Source of the DNA: Actinomycetota bacterium
GTDB taxonomy: Bacteria > Actinomycetota > Acidimicrobiia > Acidimicrobiales > MedAcidi-G1
DNA: 64,000 nucleotides
Reading direction: 5' to 3'
Assembly: GCA_014381745.1 (NCBI GenBank)
Contig: JACNLA010000022.1
Location: 38,987-102,986, forward strand
The notes below the pieces were generated by a model. That model was given only the letters and a program-made list of their open reading frames with translations. It was not told the DNA's origin and made no database searches. Each line of letters opens with the position of its first letter. Positions within the stretch are counted from its first letter, which is position 1. Shown piece after piece: positions 24,743-33,159 of this stretch. A program made the translations under genes and the position numbers.

Positions 24743-25705
24743 ATGTCCGTTCCAACCCACCAGGTGGTCATCATCGGCTCCGGACCGGCTGGCCTGACCG
24801 CCGCCATCTACGCAGCCAGAGCCGACCTGGAACCGCTGGTAATTGAGGGAGAGCCCTCCTCAACGAGCGACCAGCCGGGTGGGCAGTTGATGCTGACCAC
24901 CGATGTCGAGAACTTCCCTGGTTTTCCTGAAGGGGTCACCGGCCCCCAACTCATGGCCGACATGCGAGCCCAGGCGGTCCGGTTCGGTGCCGAGGTCATC
25001 AGCCAGAAGGTGAGCCGCGTTGACCTCTCCAGCCGGCCCTTCAAGCTGTGGATCGGTGATCCCGACTCAGCAACACCCACCCATCTGGCCGAGACGCTGA
25101 TCGTGTCGACCGGTGCCCAGTCAGTAATGCTGGGGCTCGAGGCGGAACAGAGGCTCATCGGCCACGGCCTGTCCACATGTGCCACCTGCGACGGCTTCTT
25201 CTTTCGCGACCAGGAGATTGCCGTTGTCGGCGGTGGCGACTCAGCGCTTGAAGAGGCCTCGTTTCTCACGAAGTTCGCCAGCAGGGTGACGATCATCCAT
25301 CGTCGTGACGAGTTGCGTGCCTCCAAGATCATGCAGCAGAGGGCCTTTGACAACCCGAAAGTTGAGTTTGCCTGGAACACCGTCGTGGACGACATTCTGG
25401 GAGACGCAACGGTCACCGGCCTACGCCTCCGCGATTCCGTCACCGATGAGCTCCGTGACCTGCAAGTTTCCGGCGTGTTCGTGGCCATCGGCCACAAACC
25501 CAACTCCGGCCTCTTCGCCGGCCAGCTGGATATGGACGACAACGGCTACCTGGTCACCGGACCCGATCGGTCGACCACCAACATCGAGGGCGTCTTCGCC
25601 TGTGGCGACGTCCAGGACCACAGGTACAGGCAGGCCATTACCGCAGCTGCGTCAGGGTGCATGGCTGCCATCGACGCCGAACGTTGGCTTGAGAGCAGAC
25701 ACTGA
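24743..25705 (+). CDS. trxB: Thioredoxin reductase
   Basis: NADPH-dependent flavoenzyme that reduces thioredoxin. 320 residues: FAD motif IIGSGPAGLTAAIYAARA, GGQLMLTTDVENFPGF, redox pair in CATCDGFFF, NADPH motif VVGGGDSALEEASFL and C-terminal FACGDVQDHRYRQA. The start is ATG 24743, with GGAG upstream. trxA follows 128 bases later; the trxB-trxA-cwlM-parB order is the mycobacterial one. Confidence 0.96.
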   Translation: MSVPTHQVVIIGSGPAGLTAAIYAARADLEPLVIEGEPSSTSDQPGGQLMLTTDVENFPGFPEGVTGPQLMADMRAQAVRFGAEVISQKVSRVDLSSRPFKLWIGDPDSATPTHLAETLIVSTGAQSVMLGLEAEQRLIGHGLSTCATCDGFFFRDQEIAVVGGGDSALEEASFLTKFASRVTIIHRRDELRASKIMQQRAFDNPKVEFAWNTVVDDILGDATVTGLRLRDSVTDELRDLQVSGVFVAIGHKPNSGLFAGQLDMDDNGYLVTGPDRSTTNIEGVFACGDVQDHRYRQAITAAASGCMAAIDAERWLESRH

Positions 25706-25833
25706 GAGACCCCGCTTGCGACGTGGCCGGGTCATCCACCCGATGTCGGGTGTCACACCGAAACCCGATGCGTCCCCTGATCCGATAGAACACAGACCGC
25801 AACACAACAACCAGAAAGAGACGAGACACAACG

Positions 25834-26160
25834 ATGGCAGGCGCAATCACCAACCTCACCGATAGCACGTTCGACGAGGAGATCGGTTCGGCCACGGGTC
25901 CGGTGCTCGTCGACTTCTGGGCCGAGTGGTGCGGACCGTGCAAGATGATCGCACCGATCCTGGAAGAGATCGCTGACGAGCAGGCGGGCACGTTGAGCAT
26001 CGCCAAGGTGAACGTCGACGATGCCCCGAGCCTTGCACAGCGCTTCGGGGTTATGAGCATTCCCACCCTGATCCTCTTCGACGGCGGGGAGCCCGCAAAG
26101 CGCCTGGTCGGGGCCAAGGGAAAGCCCCAACTGCTCGAAGAACTGGCCGAGTTCATCTAG
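25834..26160 (+). CDS. trxA: Thioredoxin
   Basis: 108-residue cytoplasmic thioredoxin with the active-site WCGPCK motif (about residues 32-37) in VLVDFWAEWCGPCKMIAP, the cis-proline region SIPTLILF and normal length. It is the electron carrier paired with the reductase encoded just upstream. Its start ATG 25834 follows an AAAGAGACGAGA stretch serving as the ribosome-binding site. Confidence 0.96.
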   Translation: MAGAITNLTDSTFDEEIGSATGPVLVDFWAEWCGPCKMIAPILEEIADEQAGTLSIAKVNVDDAPSLAQRFGVMSIPTLILFDGGEPAKRLVGAKGKPQLLEELAEFI

Positions 26161-26199
26161 GTCGGCAACACCCTCAGCTCCCACGACAGGCCGGAAACC

Positions 26200-27192
26200 A
26201 TGGCTGAGCCGACACCTCCGGGTCCCGGCACCGGCGGCGACATTGTCCGTGACCTGCATAGACGCCTTGAAGTTGTCGCCTTTCCTGTTGCCGGCGAAGA
26301 GGCATTAACTGGAATCTTCGGAGACCAGACCGCCGCGAGCCTCATCCGGTTCCAGGCCGAGCGGGGTCTCAACGAAAACGGCCTGCTGGATGAAGCCACC
26401 TCGGCGGCCCTCGTCGAAGCCTGCTACCACCTCGGCGACCGGCACCTGTACCTGCATTCGCCGATGTTGCGTGGTGACGACATCGCTGACCTGCAGCTCC
26501 GATTGGGAAGCCTCGGCTTTGACGCCGGGAGAATCGACGGGATCTTCGGACCTGACACGACGCGGGCACTGCTCGACTTCCAACGCAACACGGGGCTGGT
26601 CGCTGACGGGATTGCCGGGGCCGCGACGGTAAGGGGCCTCAGGAATCTGGGTAGTCGGTCACCAGACGCCACACCGGTTGCACAGGTTCGTGAGCTGGAG
26701 AAGCTCCGCCATAGTCGGCCGGAGCTGACGAGTCGTCGCCTGGCTATCGGTCAGTTCGGTAGTTCCGCCGTGCTCACCACGGCTGTCACCAGGTCACTGC
26801 GTAACCGTGGAGCAGACGTCGTCTCGCTGGACCATCCTGATGATTCCACGCAGGCACATACAGCCAACCAGTTCGATGCCGAGATGTACCTGGGGCTCAG
26901 GATCGAGAACAACTCCCGTTGTCGTGTCGCCTATTTCGAGACCGACGGTTTCCGAAGTGAGGGCGGGCTGCGCCTGGCCCACAGGTGCGCCTCGGCACTA
27001 ACCGACACCGGACTCGAGGTATCCCCAGTTCAGGGAATGCGCCTACCCATCTTGAGGGGAACACGGATGCCGGCTGTTCTCTGTTCGCTGGCTCCACCAG
27101 TGGACGTTGTCCAGGCCACAGCTGAGATCGCTGAGGCACTTGTAGATGCCGTCGGCTCCTGGATCGCCGACCCTGCAGCTGATCCGACCTGA
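26200..27192 (+). CDS. cwlM: CwlM-like protein: two PG-binding domains plus dead amidase domain
   Basis: 330 residues. Two peptidoglycan-binding type 1 domains (about 14-72, IFGDQTAASLIRFQAERG; about 89-150, IFGPDTTRALLDFQRNTG) precede a domain in the place of amidase_3 (about 180-325). Its zinc-ligand motifs are gone: DPGHGG is replaced by AIGQFGSS, the SIHAN-type His by YLGLRIENNS, and the catalytic Glu region by VLCSLAPP. Position after trxB-trxA and before parB matches mycobacterial CwlM, a PknB substrate that stimulates MurA, so a regulatory role is likely. There is no signal peptide, which fits a cytoplasmic protein. Converges on parB. Confidence 0.82.
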   Translation: MAEPTPPGPGTGGDIVRDLHRRLEVVAFPVAGEEALTGIFGDQTAASLIRFQAERGLNENGLLDEATSAALVEACYHLGDRHLYLHSPMLRGDDIADLQLRLGSLGFDAGRIDGIFGPDTTRALLDFQRNTGLVADGIAGAATVRGLRNLGSRSPDATPVAQVRELEKLRHSRPELTSRRLAIGQFGSSAVLTTAVTRSLRNRGADVVSLDHPDDSTQAHTANQFDAEMYLGLRIENNSRCRVAYFETDGFRSEGGLRLAHRCASALTDTGLEVSPVQGMRLPILRGTRMPAVLCSLAPPVDVVQATAEIAEALVDAVGSWIADPAADPT

Positions 27193-27231
27193 TCGAGACC
27201 TGTCGGCCGACCAGCCTGACGCTCTCTATTT

Positions 27232-28128
27232 TCAGGAGTTGAGAAGGTTGAAGATCCGGTGCAGATCTTCTGTGTCTGCGAAAGCGACGGTGATGCGGCC
27301 GCGGCGCCCACGACTGACAACGCTGACCGTCGTGTCCAGCCGAGCCGAGAGCAGGCGTTCGACCTCCAAGATGCCGGGATCACGGTCGGCACCGTGTCGC
27401 TGGGTGATTACAGGAGCCTGTACCGGTTGGCCCAGGTCCCTTATCAGATCCTCGGTCTGTCTCACGGAGAGGCCCTCGTCCCTGATCCTCTCAGACACGG
27501 TTTCCTGGACCTGTTGGTCATCCATGCCCGCCAGTGCCCTGCCGTGTCCGGCTGAGATGACGCCGTCCCGAAGCATCATCTGGACCAGGTCAGGAAGTTG
27601 GAGCAGACGGATTGAGTTGGCAACCGAGGGCCGGCTCCTTCCGACCCTCTCCGCCACCTCCTGTTGGGTCATCTCGAACTCCTCCATCAGGCGCTCATAT
27701 GCCTGAGCTTCCTCGAGGGGGTTGAGGTCGTCACGGTGGAGGTTCTCGACAACCGCATGCTCGAGGGCCTCCCGGTCATCAGTCGTCCGGACGATTGCGG
27801 GGATGGTTGTGAGACCGACGCGGCGGGCTGCACGCCAACGCCGCTCGCCGGCAACCACCTCATACCCGTCGGTGGTCTGGCGAACCAGAATCGGCTGCAG
27901 CACACCGACCTCGCCGATGGAACGGACCAGTTCCTCCATCCGTTCGTCGTCGAAGTCGTTGCGGGGCTGGAAGCGGTTGGGTGAAAGGTCTTCGACCGGC
28001 ATATCGACATATCGGGAATATTTCTCATTAGTTCCGGTGCCATGCTCTCCCACCAACTCCGGCGGAGCCGGCACCGTTTCGGGGATCAGGGCTGCCAATC
28101 CCCTACCGAGACCCGTCGGGCGATTCAT
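27232..28128 (-). CDS. parB: Chromosome partitioning protein ParB
   Basis: 298 residues: N-terminal GLGRGLAALIP (the ParA-contact end), the CTPase/ParB core with NRFQPRNDFDDERMEELV, GERRWRAARR (nucleotide-binding arginine patch) and ENLHRDDLNPLEEAQAY, a helix-turn-helix (about 155-185, QQEVAERVGRSRPSVANSIR) and a C-terminal dimer domain. It binds parS and spreads as a CTP-dependent clamp. The start overlaps the parA stop by four bases. Confidence 0.96.
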   Translation of the reverse strand: MNRPTGLGRGLAALIPETVPAPPELVGEHGTGTNEKYSRYVDMPVEDLSPNRFQPRNDFDDERMEELVRSIGEVGVLQPILVRQTTDGYEVVAGERRWRAARRVGLTTIPAIVRTTDDREALEHAVVENLHRDDLNPLEEAQAYERLMEEFEMTQQEVAERVGRSRPSVANSIRLLQLPDLVQMMLRDGVISAGHGRALAGMDDQQVQETVSERIRDEGLSVRQTEDLIRDLGQPVQAPVITQRHGADRDPGILEVERLLSARLDTTVSVVSRGRRGRITVAFADTEDLHRIFNLLNS

Positions 28129-28898
28129 GCGGCTACCTCCATCGCTAGTTGCCTGTATGCCAGTGCTCCCCGGGACGTGGGGTCAAAGACCGTGATCGGC
28201 TTACCAAACGAAGGCGCCTCCGAAAGCCGTACGGACCGGGGGATAACCTGCCGGCAGACCCGATCACCGAAGTAGGCACGAACCTCGTCTGCGACCTGTT
28301 GAGACAGGTTTGTTCGGGCATCGAACATCACCAGGACGATCGTGGAGACCTTCAGGTCCGGGTTCAGGTTGGCCCTTACCAGGTCAACGTTGCCCACCAG
28401 TTGGCCCAGCCCCTCCAGTGCGAAGTACTCGCACTGGATCGGCACTAGAACCTCATCTGCCGCCACCAGCGCGTTCACCGTAAGAAGACCAAGTGCCGGG
28501 GGACAGTCCACGAGGATCCAGTCATAGTCGACGAGCAGGGGTTCAAGGGCCCGTTTCAGGCGGTTCTCGCGGCTGAAGGCCGCCACCAACTCGATCTCGG
28601 CTCCAGCAAGGGCCAGGTTGGACGGAACCAGAGAGAGGCCGGGAACCTCAAGTTGACGTACAACATCTGCCAACGGCACCTGGTGCAACAAGACGTCATA
28701 AACAGAGGTTTCAACGTCCCTGCTGGACACCCCAAGGCCCGTCGTAGCGTTGGCCTGCGGGTCAAGGTCGATGATCAGGACCCTGTGTCCCTGTTCGGCC
28801 AGCGCAGCACCCAGGTTGATGGTGGTGGTGGTCTTGCCCACTCCCCCCTTCTGGTTGGCAACCGCCAATACCCGCGCGAGAACATTCTCAGATTCCAT
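28125..28898 (-). CDS. parA: Chromosome partitioning ATPase ParA
   Basis: 257-residue deviant-Walker ATPase: LAVANQKGGVGKTTTTINLG (Walker A with the signature lysine), LIIDLDPQANAT (Walker A prime) and WILVDCPPALG (Walker B). It binds DNA non-specifically and moves ParB-parS complexes. I start at ATG 28898, because the frame upstream runs through the parS region and has no homology. Coupled to parB. Confidence 0.95.
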   Translation of the reverse strand: MESENVLARVLAVANQKGGVGKTTTTINLGAALAEQGHRVLIIDLDPQANATTGLGVSSRDVETSVYDVLLHQVPLADVVRQLEVPGLSLVPSNLALAGAEIELVAAFSRENRLKRALEPLLVDYDWILVDCPPALGLLTVNALVAADEVLVPIQCEYFALEGLGQLVGNVDLVRANLNPDLKVSTIVLVMFDARTNLSQQVADEVRAYFGDRVCRQVIPRSVRLSEAPSFGKPITVFDPTSRGALAYRQLAMEVAA

Positions 28899-28997
28899 AC
28901 ATCCGGATACTGCTATCAGGGCCCATCGAATGCAAGGACCCTCACCAGAAGAGCTCCCCACCACCCCATACCGGCGATCACGACTCACTGTCTGGGA

Positions 28998-29013
28998 TGT
29001 TCCACGTGAAACA
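28998..29013. promoter_or_regulatory. parS: parS centromere-like site
   Basis: TGTTCCACGTGAAACA is one base off the 16-base consensus TGTTTCACGTGAAACA, and it is flanked by GGGA and TCCC, which extends the palindrome to 28994-29017. It lies in the parA-rsmG gap, about 100 bases upstream of parA and about 5 kb from dnaA, as expected for an origin-proximal ParB site. Confidence 0.92.
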
Positions 29014-29031
29014 TCCCTGCCTAATAGGCGG

Positions 29032-29655
29032 TCAGAACAGCGGATCAGCCGCCTGTCGGCTGTTGCGACGCGGAAAGCGCTCCGGACACGACCCTCCCGA
29101 TACCAACGCCCGGTAATGGGCCGATCCCGTGTGCCAGGCACCCTCGTCGCGTAGATCCAACTGTTCGAGGGCCTCGACTGACCACCTCGACGTACCCGAC
29201 GGCGGCTCACTCACCACCAACCTTCCTCCCGTTGACAGGAGGGGAGCCCCACATTCGGCAGTCGTCGGTGGAGATCCGAAGCCGCGTGCGGTCACCAGGG
29301 CAGCCCGTCCACGAAGATTGCCTCTGGCGACATCAACAACGTCGCCACAGACCACATCCACCCGGTCCCTGAGACCCAACTCACCCACCGCCCAGTCCAG
29401 AAAGGTGCATTTCCTGGCTGCCCGTTCGACAAGCACCCATGTTCCTCCGGTCAGCCCCGCCAGGATCAGACCCGGAAGACCGCCACCTGAGCCGATGTCT
29501 ATTCCCAGATCGCAGTCCGCTAGTAGAATCGGCGGCTGACCAGCATTTTGTCGCAGGAACCCTGTGCTGTGCTCAACCCCTCCGACAGCTGCCGCCGAGG
29601 TGACGAAGCCGGCCGCCGAGGCTGCCTCAAGAACTTCCTGGAGGCTTCCGGTCAA
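29032..29655 (-). CDS. rsmG: 16S rRNA (guanine-N7) methyltransferase RsmG
   Basis: SAM-dependent methylation of G527 in 16S rRNA. 207 residues. The SAM motif DIGSGGGLPGLILAGL, VLVERAARKCTFLDWAV and VTARGFGSPPTTAE are the RsmG landmarks; the last corresponds to the usual SRA segment. The C-terminal end RNSRQAADPLF replaces the common RxPGxPxxxPL. It is shorter and more divergent at the N terminus than E. coli RsmG. It sits between jag and parA, as in most actinobacteria. Confidence 0.88.
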   Translation of the reverse strand: MTGSLQEVLEAASAAGFVTSAAAVGGVEHSTGFLRQNAGQPPILLADCDLGIDIGSGGGLPGLILAGLTGGTWVLVERAARKCTFLDWAVGELGLRDRVDVVCGDVVDVARGNLRGRAALVTARGFGSPPTTAECGAPLLSTGGRLVVSEPPSGTSRWSVEALEQLDLRDEGAWHTGSAHYRALVSGGSCPERFPRRNSRQAADPLF

Positions 29656-29668
29656 GGAATCAGGCAGT

Positions 29669-30622
29669 TCATTCGGCCAGGATCACAACCCTGCGGGATG
29701 AATCGCTGCCCTCGGAGGCCGTTGTCACACCATCAATCTCTCCGACCACGTCGTGCACGATCTTGCGATCAGCGGCCGCCATCGGCTCCAGGGCACGTGC
29801 CTGGCCGTCGGCCAGAACAGCCTCCACCTGAGACCTGGCGAAGTCCTCAAGGAAGGACCGGCGACGTTCGCGGTAGCCACCAACGTCAACTACGAGCGAA
29901 CCGGCGGCAGAGCCCTGCGAACGGCGCTGAATGATGGTTCTGGAGAGCTCTGTAATGGCCCGTACGGTCTCTCCGCCCTGACCTATGGCGAGGCCCAGGT
30001 TCAGGCCGTGCGCCTCAACCGTAAGGCGATCGTCGTCGATGGTGCTCGCAACCCGGGCATCGAGGCCCATCTTGTCGAGCAGGCCCTGAAGGAATCCCTC
30101 TGTGATCTCGGCCTGGGTCTGCAGGTCCATCTTTTCCACGTCTACCTTCTCCTCACGGTTTCCACGGCCACTTCCGGCCGCGGTCTTTTCTTCGGACTGG
30201 ATCTTGCCACCCCTATCCCTGCCTGATCCACCTGTCGACTTCTTTTCTCCGGAACGGCCGTCTGACCGACCGCCCCGACGCCGACCAGATCCGCTGTTCT
30301 GCTTGTCACCGTCACGGTCGCCATCGCCGCGCTGGCTGGTCTTTTTGCCTTCTGACCTGCTCTTTTCACTACCTGAGCGACCGCCACTTCCTCGCGACCT
30401 GTCGCTACGCCTATTCCGGTCGCGACGATCATTCTTCGCACGTGGGCTAGCGGGTCGCACCCTGGCTCTCATCCTTGCCTCGGTACGCTTGAGCCCCAGC
30501 ATCCTGCTGGTCGCCTCTTCGAGCACCTCGTATTCCAGTTCGTCCTCGGCAACTCCCAAACGGTCAAGCGCCCTTTCCTTGGCCTCGTCCAGAGTCGTGC
30601 CGGTTGTCTCGATCCATTCCAC
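29669..30622 (-). CDS. jag: Jag/KhpB RNA-binding protein with long charged linker
   Basis: 317 residues: N-terminal Jag domain (about 1-55, TTLDEAKERALDRLGV, and the MLGLKRTEA end), then a low-complexity Arg/Gly/Ser/Asp/Lys linker (about 58-170), a KH domain (about 175-245, AHGLNLGLAIGQGGETVRAITEL), and an R3H domain (GYRERRRSFLEDFARSQVE onward). Jag/KhpB binds RNA with KhpA and affects cell elongation. The linker is unusually long and resembles in composition the tail of YidC encoded next door. Four bases separate it from yidC. Confidence 0.92.
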   Translation of the reverse strand: MEWIETTGTTLDEAKERALDRLGVAEDELEYEVLEEATSRMLGLKRTEARMRARVRPASPRAKNDRRDRNRRSDRSRGSGGRSGSEKSRSEGKKTSQRGDGDRDGDKQNSGSGRRRGGRSDGRSGEKKSTGGSGRDRGGKIQSEEKTAAGSGRGNREEKVDVEKMDLQTQAEITEGFLQGLLDKMGLDARVASTIDDDRLTVEAHGLNLGLAIGQGGETVRAITELSRTIIQRRSQGSAAGSLVVDVGGYRERRRSFLEDFARSQVEAVLADGQARALEPMAAADRKIVHDVVGEIDGVTTASEGSDSSRRVVILAE

Positions 30623-30625
30623 TGT

Positions 30626-31846
30626 CTATTTCCTCCGCTTTTTCTTGGCCCTACGTGCTCCCGTCGTTCCGGGCGGGGTGGTACGCCCACCCCCGGAACG
30701 ACCGGTCGTCGGCCTCGTGGTCTTGTCGGTCCGCTTCCCGGACCTACCGGAATCCCCCTTGTTCACGGGTTCATCCCCTGCCTTCTTTCGCTTGAACAGC
30801 CCACCTGTGCCCTTGTCGGCATCCTTCCTGGGCTCTGATTGAGAATCATTCCTGTAACTGCCGGCTGTTGTGCGTCCCCGCTTAGCGACAGACGAGGAGC
30901 CGCCGCCGGGGCGCTCAACCTTGCCTCCCGGGGTCCGCTTCTTGTTCCCGCCGCCTCCGGCAGACTTCCCGCCGCCGGAACCACCCTTCTTCTCCTTGGC
31001 TGGTTCCTCGACGGTCTCGGGCATGACCACGGCCGGCTCATGACTGTGTGGCCCGTAGAGGCTCCTCGTGATGTAGGACTGCTGCCCGATCCGGTAGAGG
31101 TTCGAGATCACGAAGTAGAGGACCAACGCCGCATCCAGGGTGTAGGAGATGACCGGCAGGAAGAACGGCATCACCTTCATGATCATCTGTTGCTGTGGGT
31201 TTACCGGGGAGTCCTTGTTGCGGCCCCTGATCTGCTTCTGTTGGATCCAGGAGCTGACGAAGACGATGAGAATAAGGAAGAAGTAGGGGAGTGCCTGGAC
31301 GATTCCAGACGACAGGGCCTTGCTGGCAGACCGTGACAGATCCACGCCCCATGAGACCATCTCGGTCTGGCGGCTGAGATCCACAAACAGTTGCGAGTCA
31401 GCGGCCACGTAGTCAGGAAAGAAGACCTGCGGATCGTTCGGAATGTCAGAAAGAGGCAGGTCAGAGGCAAATCTGCCTGTAACCCAGCCGACGTTCTGAC
31501 CCACGTCTGAGAGACGTCGGGTGAGACCCCGGAGCACGTTGTAGAGCACGATGAACACGGGTGCCTGCACGAACATCGGCAGACAACCACCCATGGGGTT
31601 GATTCCGTTGGCCTGATAGAAGGCCATCAACTCCTTGTTCATCTTTTCCCGGTCGCCCTTGTGCCGAGTCTGGATTTTCTTCATCTCAGGCTGGAGATGC
31701 TGCATCTTGATCATGGAGCGTGTGCCCTTGAGGGTCAGCGGGGTAACCACGACCATCACGACAAGGGTCAGCAACACGATTGATAGGCCCAGAGACGGCA
31801 CCAGGTCGTAGAACCAGGCCAGCACCGTTGCGATCAGGTCAAACAT
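30626..31846 (-). CDS. yidC: Membrane protein insertase YidC
   Basis: 406 residues of the Oxa1/YidC family. Membrane helices near 17-38, 85-105, about 190-212 and 230-260 frame the cytoplasmic loop MIKMQHLQPEMKKIQTRHKG; QANGINPMGGCLPMFVQAPVF is a family hallmark. It inserts small and Sec-dependent proteins into the inner membrane. The tail from about 275 is Gly/Lys/Arg-rich (RRAKKKRRK end), probably a ribosome-binding extension. One-base overlap with yidD. Confidence 0.95.
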   Translation of the reverse strand: MFDLIATVLAWFYDLVPSLGLSIVLLTLVVMVVVTPLTLKGTRSMIKMQHLQPEMKKIQTRHKGDREKMNKELMAFYQANGINPMGGCLPMFVQAPVFIVLYNVLRGLTRRLSDVGQNVGWVTGRFASDLPLSDIPNDPQVFFPDYVAADSQLFVDLSRQTEMVSWGVDLSRSASKALSSGIVQALPYFFLILIVFVSSWIQQKQIRGRNKDSPVNPQQQMIMKVMPFFLPVISYTLDAALVLYFVISNLYRIGQQSYITRSLYGPHSHEPAVVMPETVEEPAKEKKGGSGGGKSAGGGGNKKRTPGGKVERPGGGSSSVAKRGRTTAGSYRNDSQSEPRKDADKGTGGLFKRKKAGDEPVNKGDSGRSGKRTDKTTRPTTGRSGGGRTTPPGTTGARRAKKKRRK

Positions 31847-32133
31847 CAGCCGTTCCGCCCGTCTGTCGGACCGACCAGGTCACCTGAAGGCACAGGATCC
31901 CAGCCGTGTCCACCCCACGGGTGGCACCGGGAGAGCCGCTTCACGGTGAGCCACGTACCCCGAAACACGCCAGCACCCTCGATGGCGTCCAGGGCATAGT
32001 TGGAACAGGTCGGCAGGTAGCGGCACGGGGTGGGCCGCCCGTCGGTAAGGCGCTGATACAGACCAATCAGACCACACAGAAGGCTAGAGATAGGCCCGTG
32101 ACCAGCATCTTTGCTGCGTGCCACGGCTGTCAT
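31846..32133 (-). CDS. yidD: Membrane protein insertion efficiency factor YidD
   Basis: 95 residues. [31 protein letters not shown] with the conserved cysteines and [18 protein letters not shown] are the YidD signature. It is a small membrane-associated protein that aids YidC. Overlaps rnpA upstream (4 bases) and yidC downstream (1 base). Confidence 0.95.
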   Translation of the reverse strand: MTAVARSKDAGHGPISSLLCGLIGLYQRLTDGRPTPCRYLPTCSNYALDAIEGAGVFRGTWLTVKRLSRCHPWGGHGWDPVPSGDLVGPTDGRNG

Positions 32134-32492
32134 CGGTGCCCCTCCGAGGAGAACTCCCCGACCACAGCGGTCAGGTGCCCTCTCAGCGTCGCAAAATCGC
32201 AGGATGCCGCACCGGGAAGCACCCGGATCAGGTAGTCGCCAACTGGAGGACCAGTCACCTGCCCGTCCAGATCGGTCATGACAGCACGCAGTCGCCGCCG
32301 GATGCGGTTTCGAACAACAGCACCACCGACGGCACGACCAATGGCGTATGCAACCCTCGGGCCACCAACAGGCGGCTCTCCGGTCGCGGAGTTGGCTGCC
32401 CTGAACCTGACCTCAAGAGGTCCGCGGCGAACGGTTCGACCATCACGGCGAAGGGCCAGGAAGTCGTCTCGGTAATGAAGTCGACGAATCAA
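32130..32492 (-). CDS. rnpA: Ribonuclease P protein component
   Basis: 120 residues. The RNR-type motif [15 protein letters not shown] and the N-terminal [17 protein letters not shown] match the RNase P protein, which helps the catalytic RNA cut 5' leaders from tRNA precursors. The start codon at 32492 is TTG, overlapping the rpmH stop by four bases. The RNA gene rnpB is not seen in this window. Confidence 0.93.
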   Translation of the reverse strand: MIRRLHYRDDFLALRRDGRTVRRGPLEVRFRAANSATGEPPVGGPRVAYAIGRAVGGAVVRNRIRRRLRAVMTDLDGQVTGPPVGDYLIRVLPGAASCDFATLRGHLTAVVGEFSSEGHR

Positions 32493-32623
32493 GCCGACAG
32501 TCGGGCTCGGCCCCTCTGGCGCCGGGAGTTCACTATGGCCCGGCCGGCCCTTGTGCGCATGCGCTTACGGAAACCGTGCTTTCGGGCCCGCTTACGGACA
32601 TTTGGCTGATAGGTGCGCTTCAT
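32489..32623 (-). CDS. rpmH: 50S ribosomal protein L34
   Basis: 44 residues, [20 protein letters not shown] and the rest, a textbook L34. It is the first gene of the minus-strand run rpmH-rnpA-yidD-yidC-jag-rsmG-parAB, divergent from dnaA. ATG 32623 is the family start; the frame stays open upstream but without homology. Confidence 0.97.
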   Translation of the reverse strand: MKRTYQPNVRKRARKHGFRKRMRTRAGRAIVNSRRQRGRARLSA

Positions 32624-33159
32624 TGTTTGACTCCTGGCCGCACCGCCGGCGTCATCAGGAAGGGGAGCGCCAGGGTGCTTTCGATTTGGTGACTGACCGT
32701 GCCCCAAAAAGGTCGGGCACGGAAACAGATCTCGTATGTACCGACACGTACCGCCGGCAACGACGGTTAACCGGTCAGGTGAGGACCGGTGACAACGTCA
32801 TCGCAACGAGGCTACGGGGCTCCTCGGGCGCGTGGCAACCAGATGTCTTGATGACATGAAATCCACGAACCAGCCGATCAAGAGTTATCCACATTATCCA
32901 CAGGCTCATGTACCTCGGATACAACGTCGTGGTGGCCGTCGGAGGCTGTGGAAACACCGAACGCCGGACTCTCAAATACATGCTCTGAGCAGGTAATACA
33001 ATTCCTACAAGGAGCACTTGTGCGAGAGCGTCTCTCCGGTGCTACGTTGCCCCGCCCACCGAAGAGGAGATCCGGATCCACCCGGACCCACCACTACCAC
33101 TGGACACGAAATCCACAGATGAATCCACACCTGTGGACAACACATTAGGAGTATTTGCC
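32624..33159. other. rpmH-dnaA intergenic region with DnaA boxes
   Basis: 536 bases without a gene. They hold the divergent rpmH and dnaA promoters and several DnaA-box-like sequences: two perfect tandem boxes at 32885-32902, weaker AAATCCACA (33109-33117) and GAATCCACA (33121-33129), and the TGTGGA half-sites near 32948 and 33132. TACAAT at 32997-33002 is a possible dnaA -10 box, with no good -35 box. Either an autoregulatory region for dnaA or part of the origin. Confidence 0.7.
32885..32902 (+). promoter_or_regulatory. Two perfect tandem DnaA boxes
   Basis: TTATCCACA at 32885-32893 is followed directly by TTATCCACA at 32894-32902, both exact matches to the DnaA consensus, with no spacer. 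They lie 258 bases upstream of the dnaA start. Confidence 0.9.
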
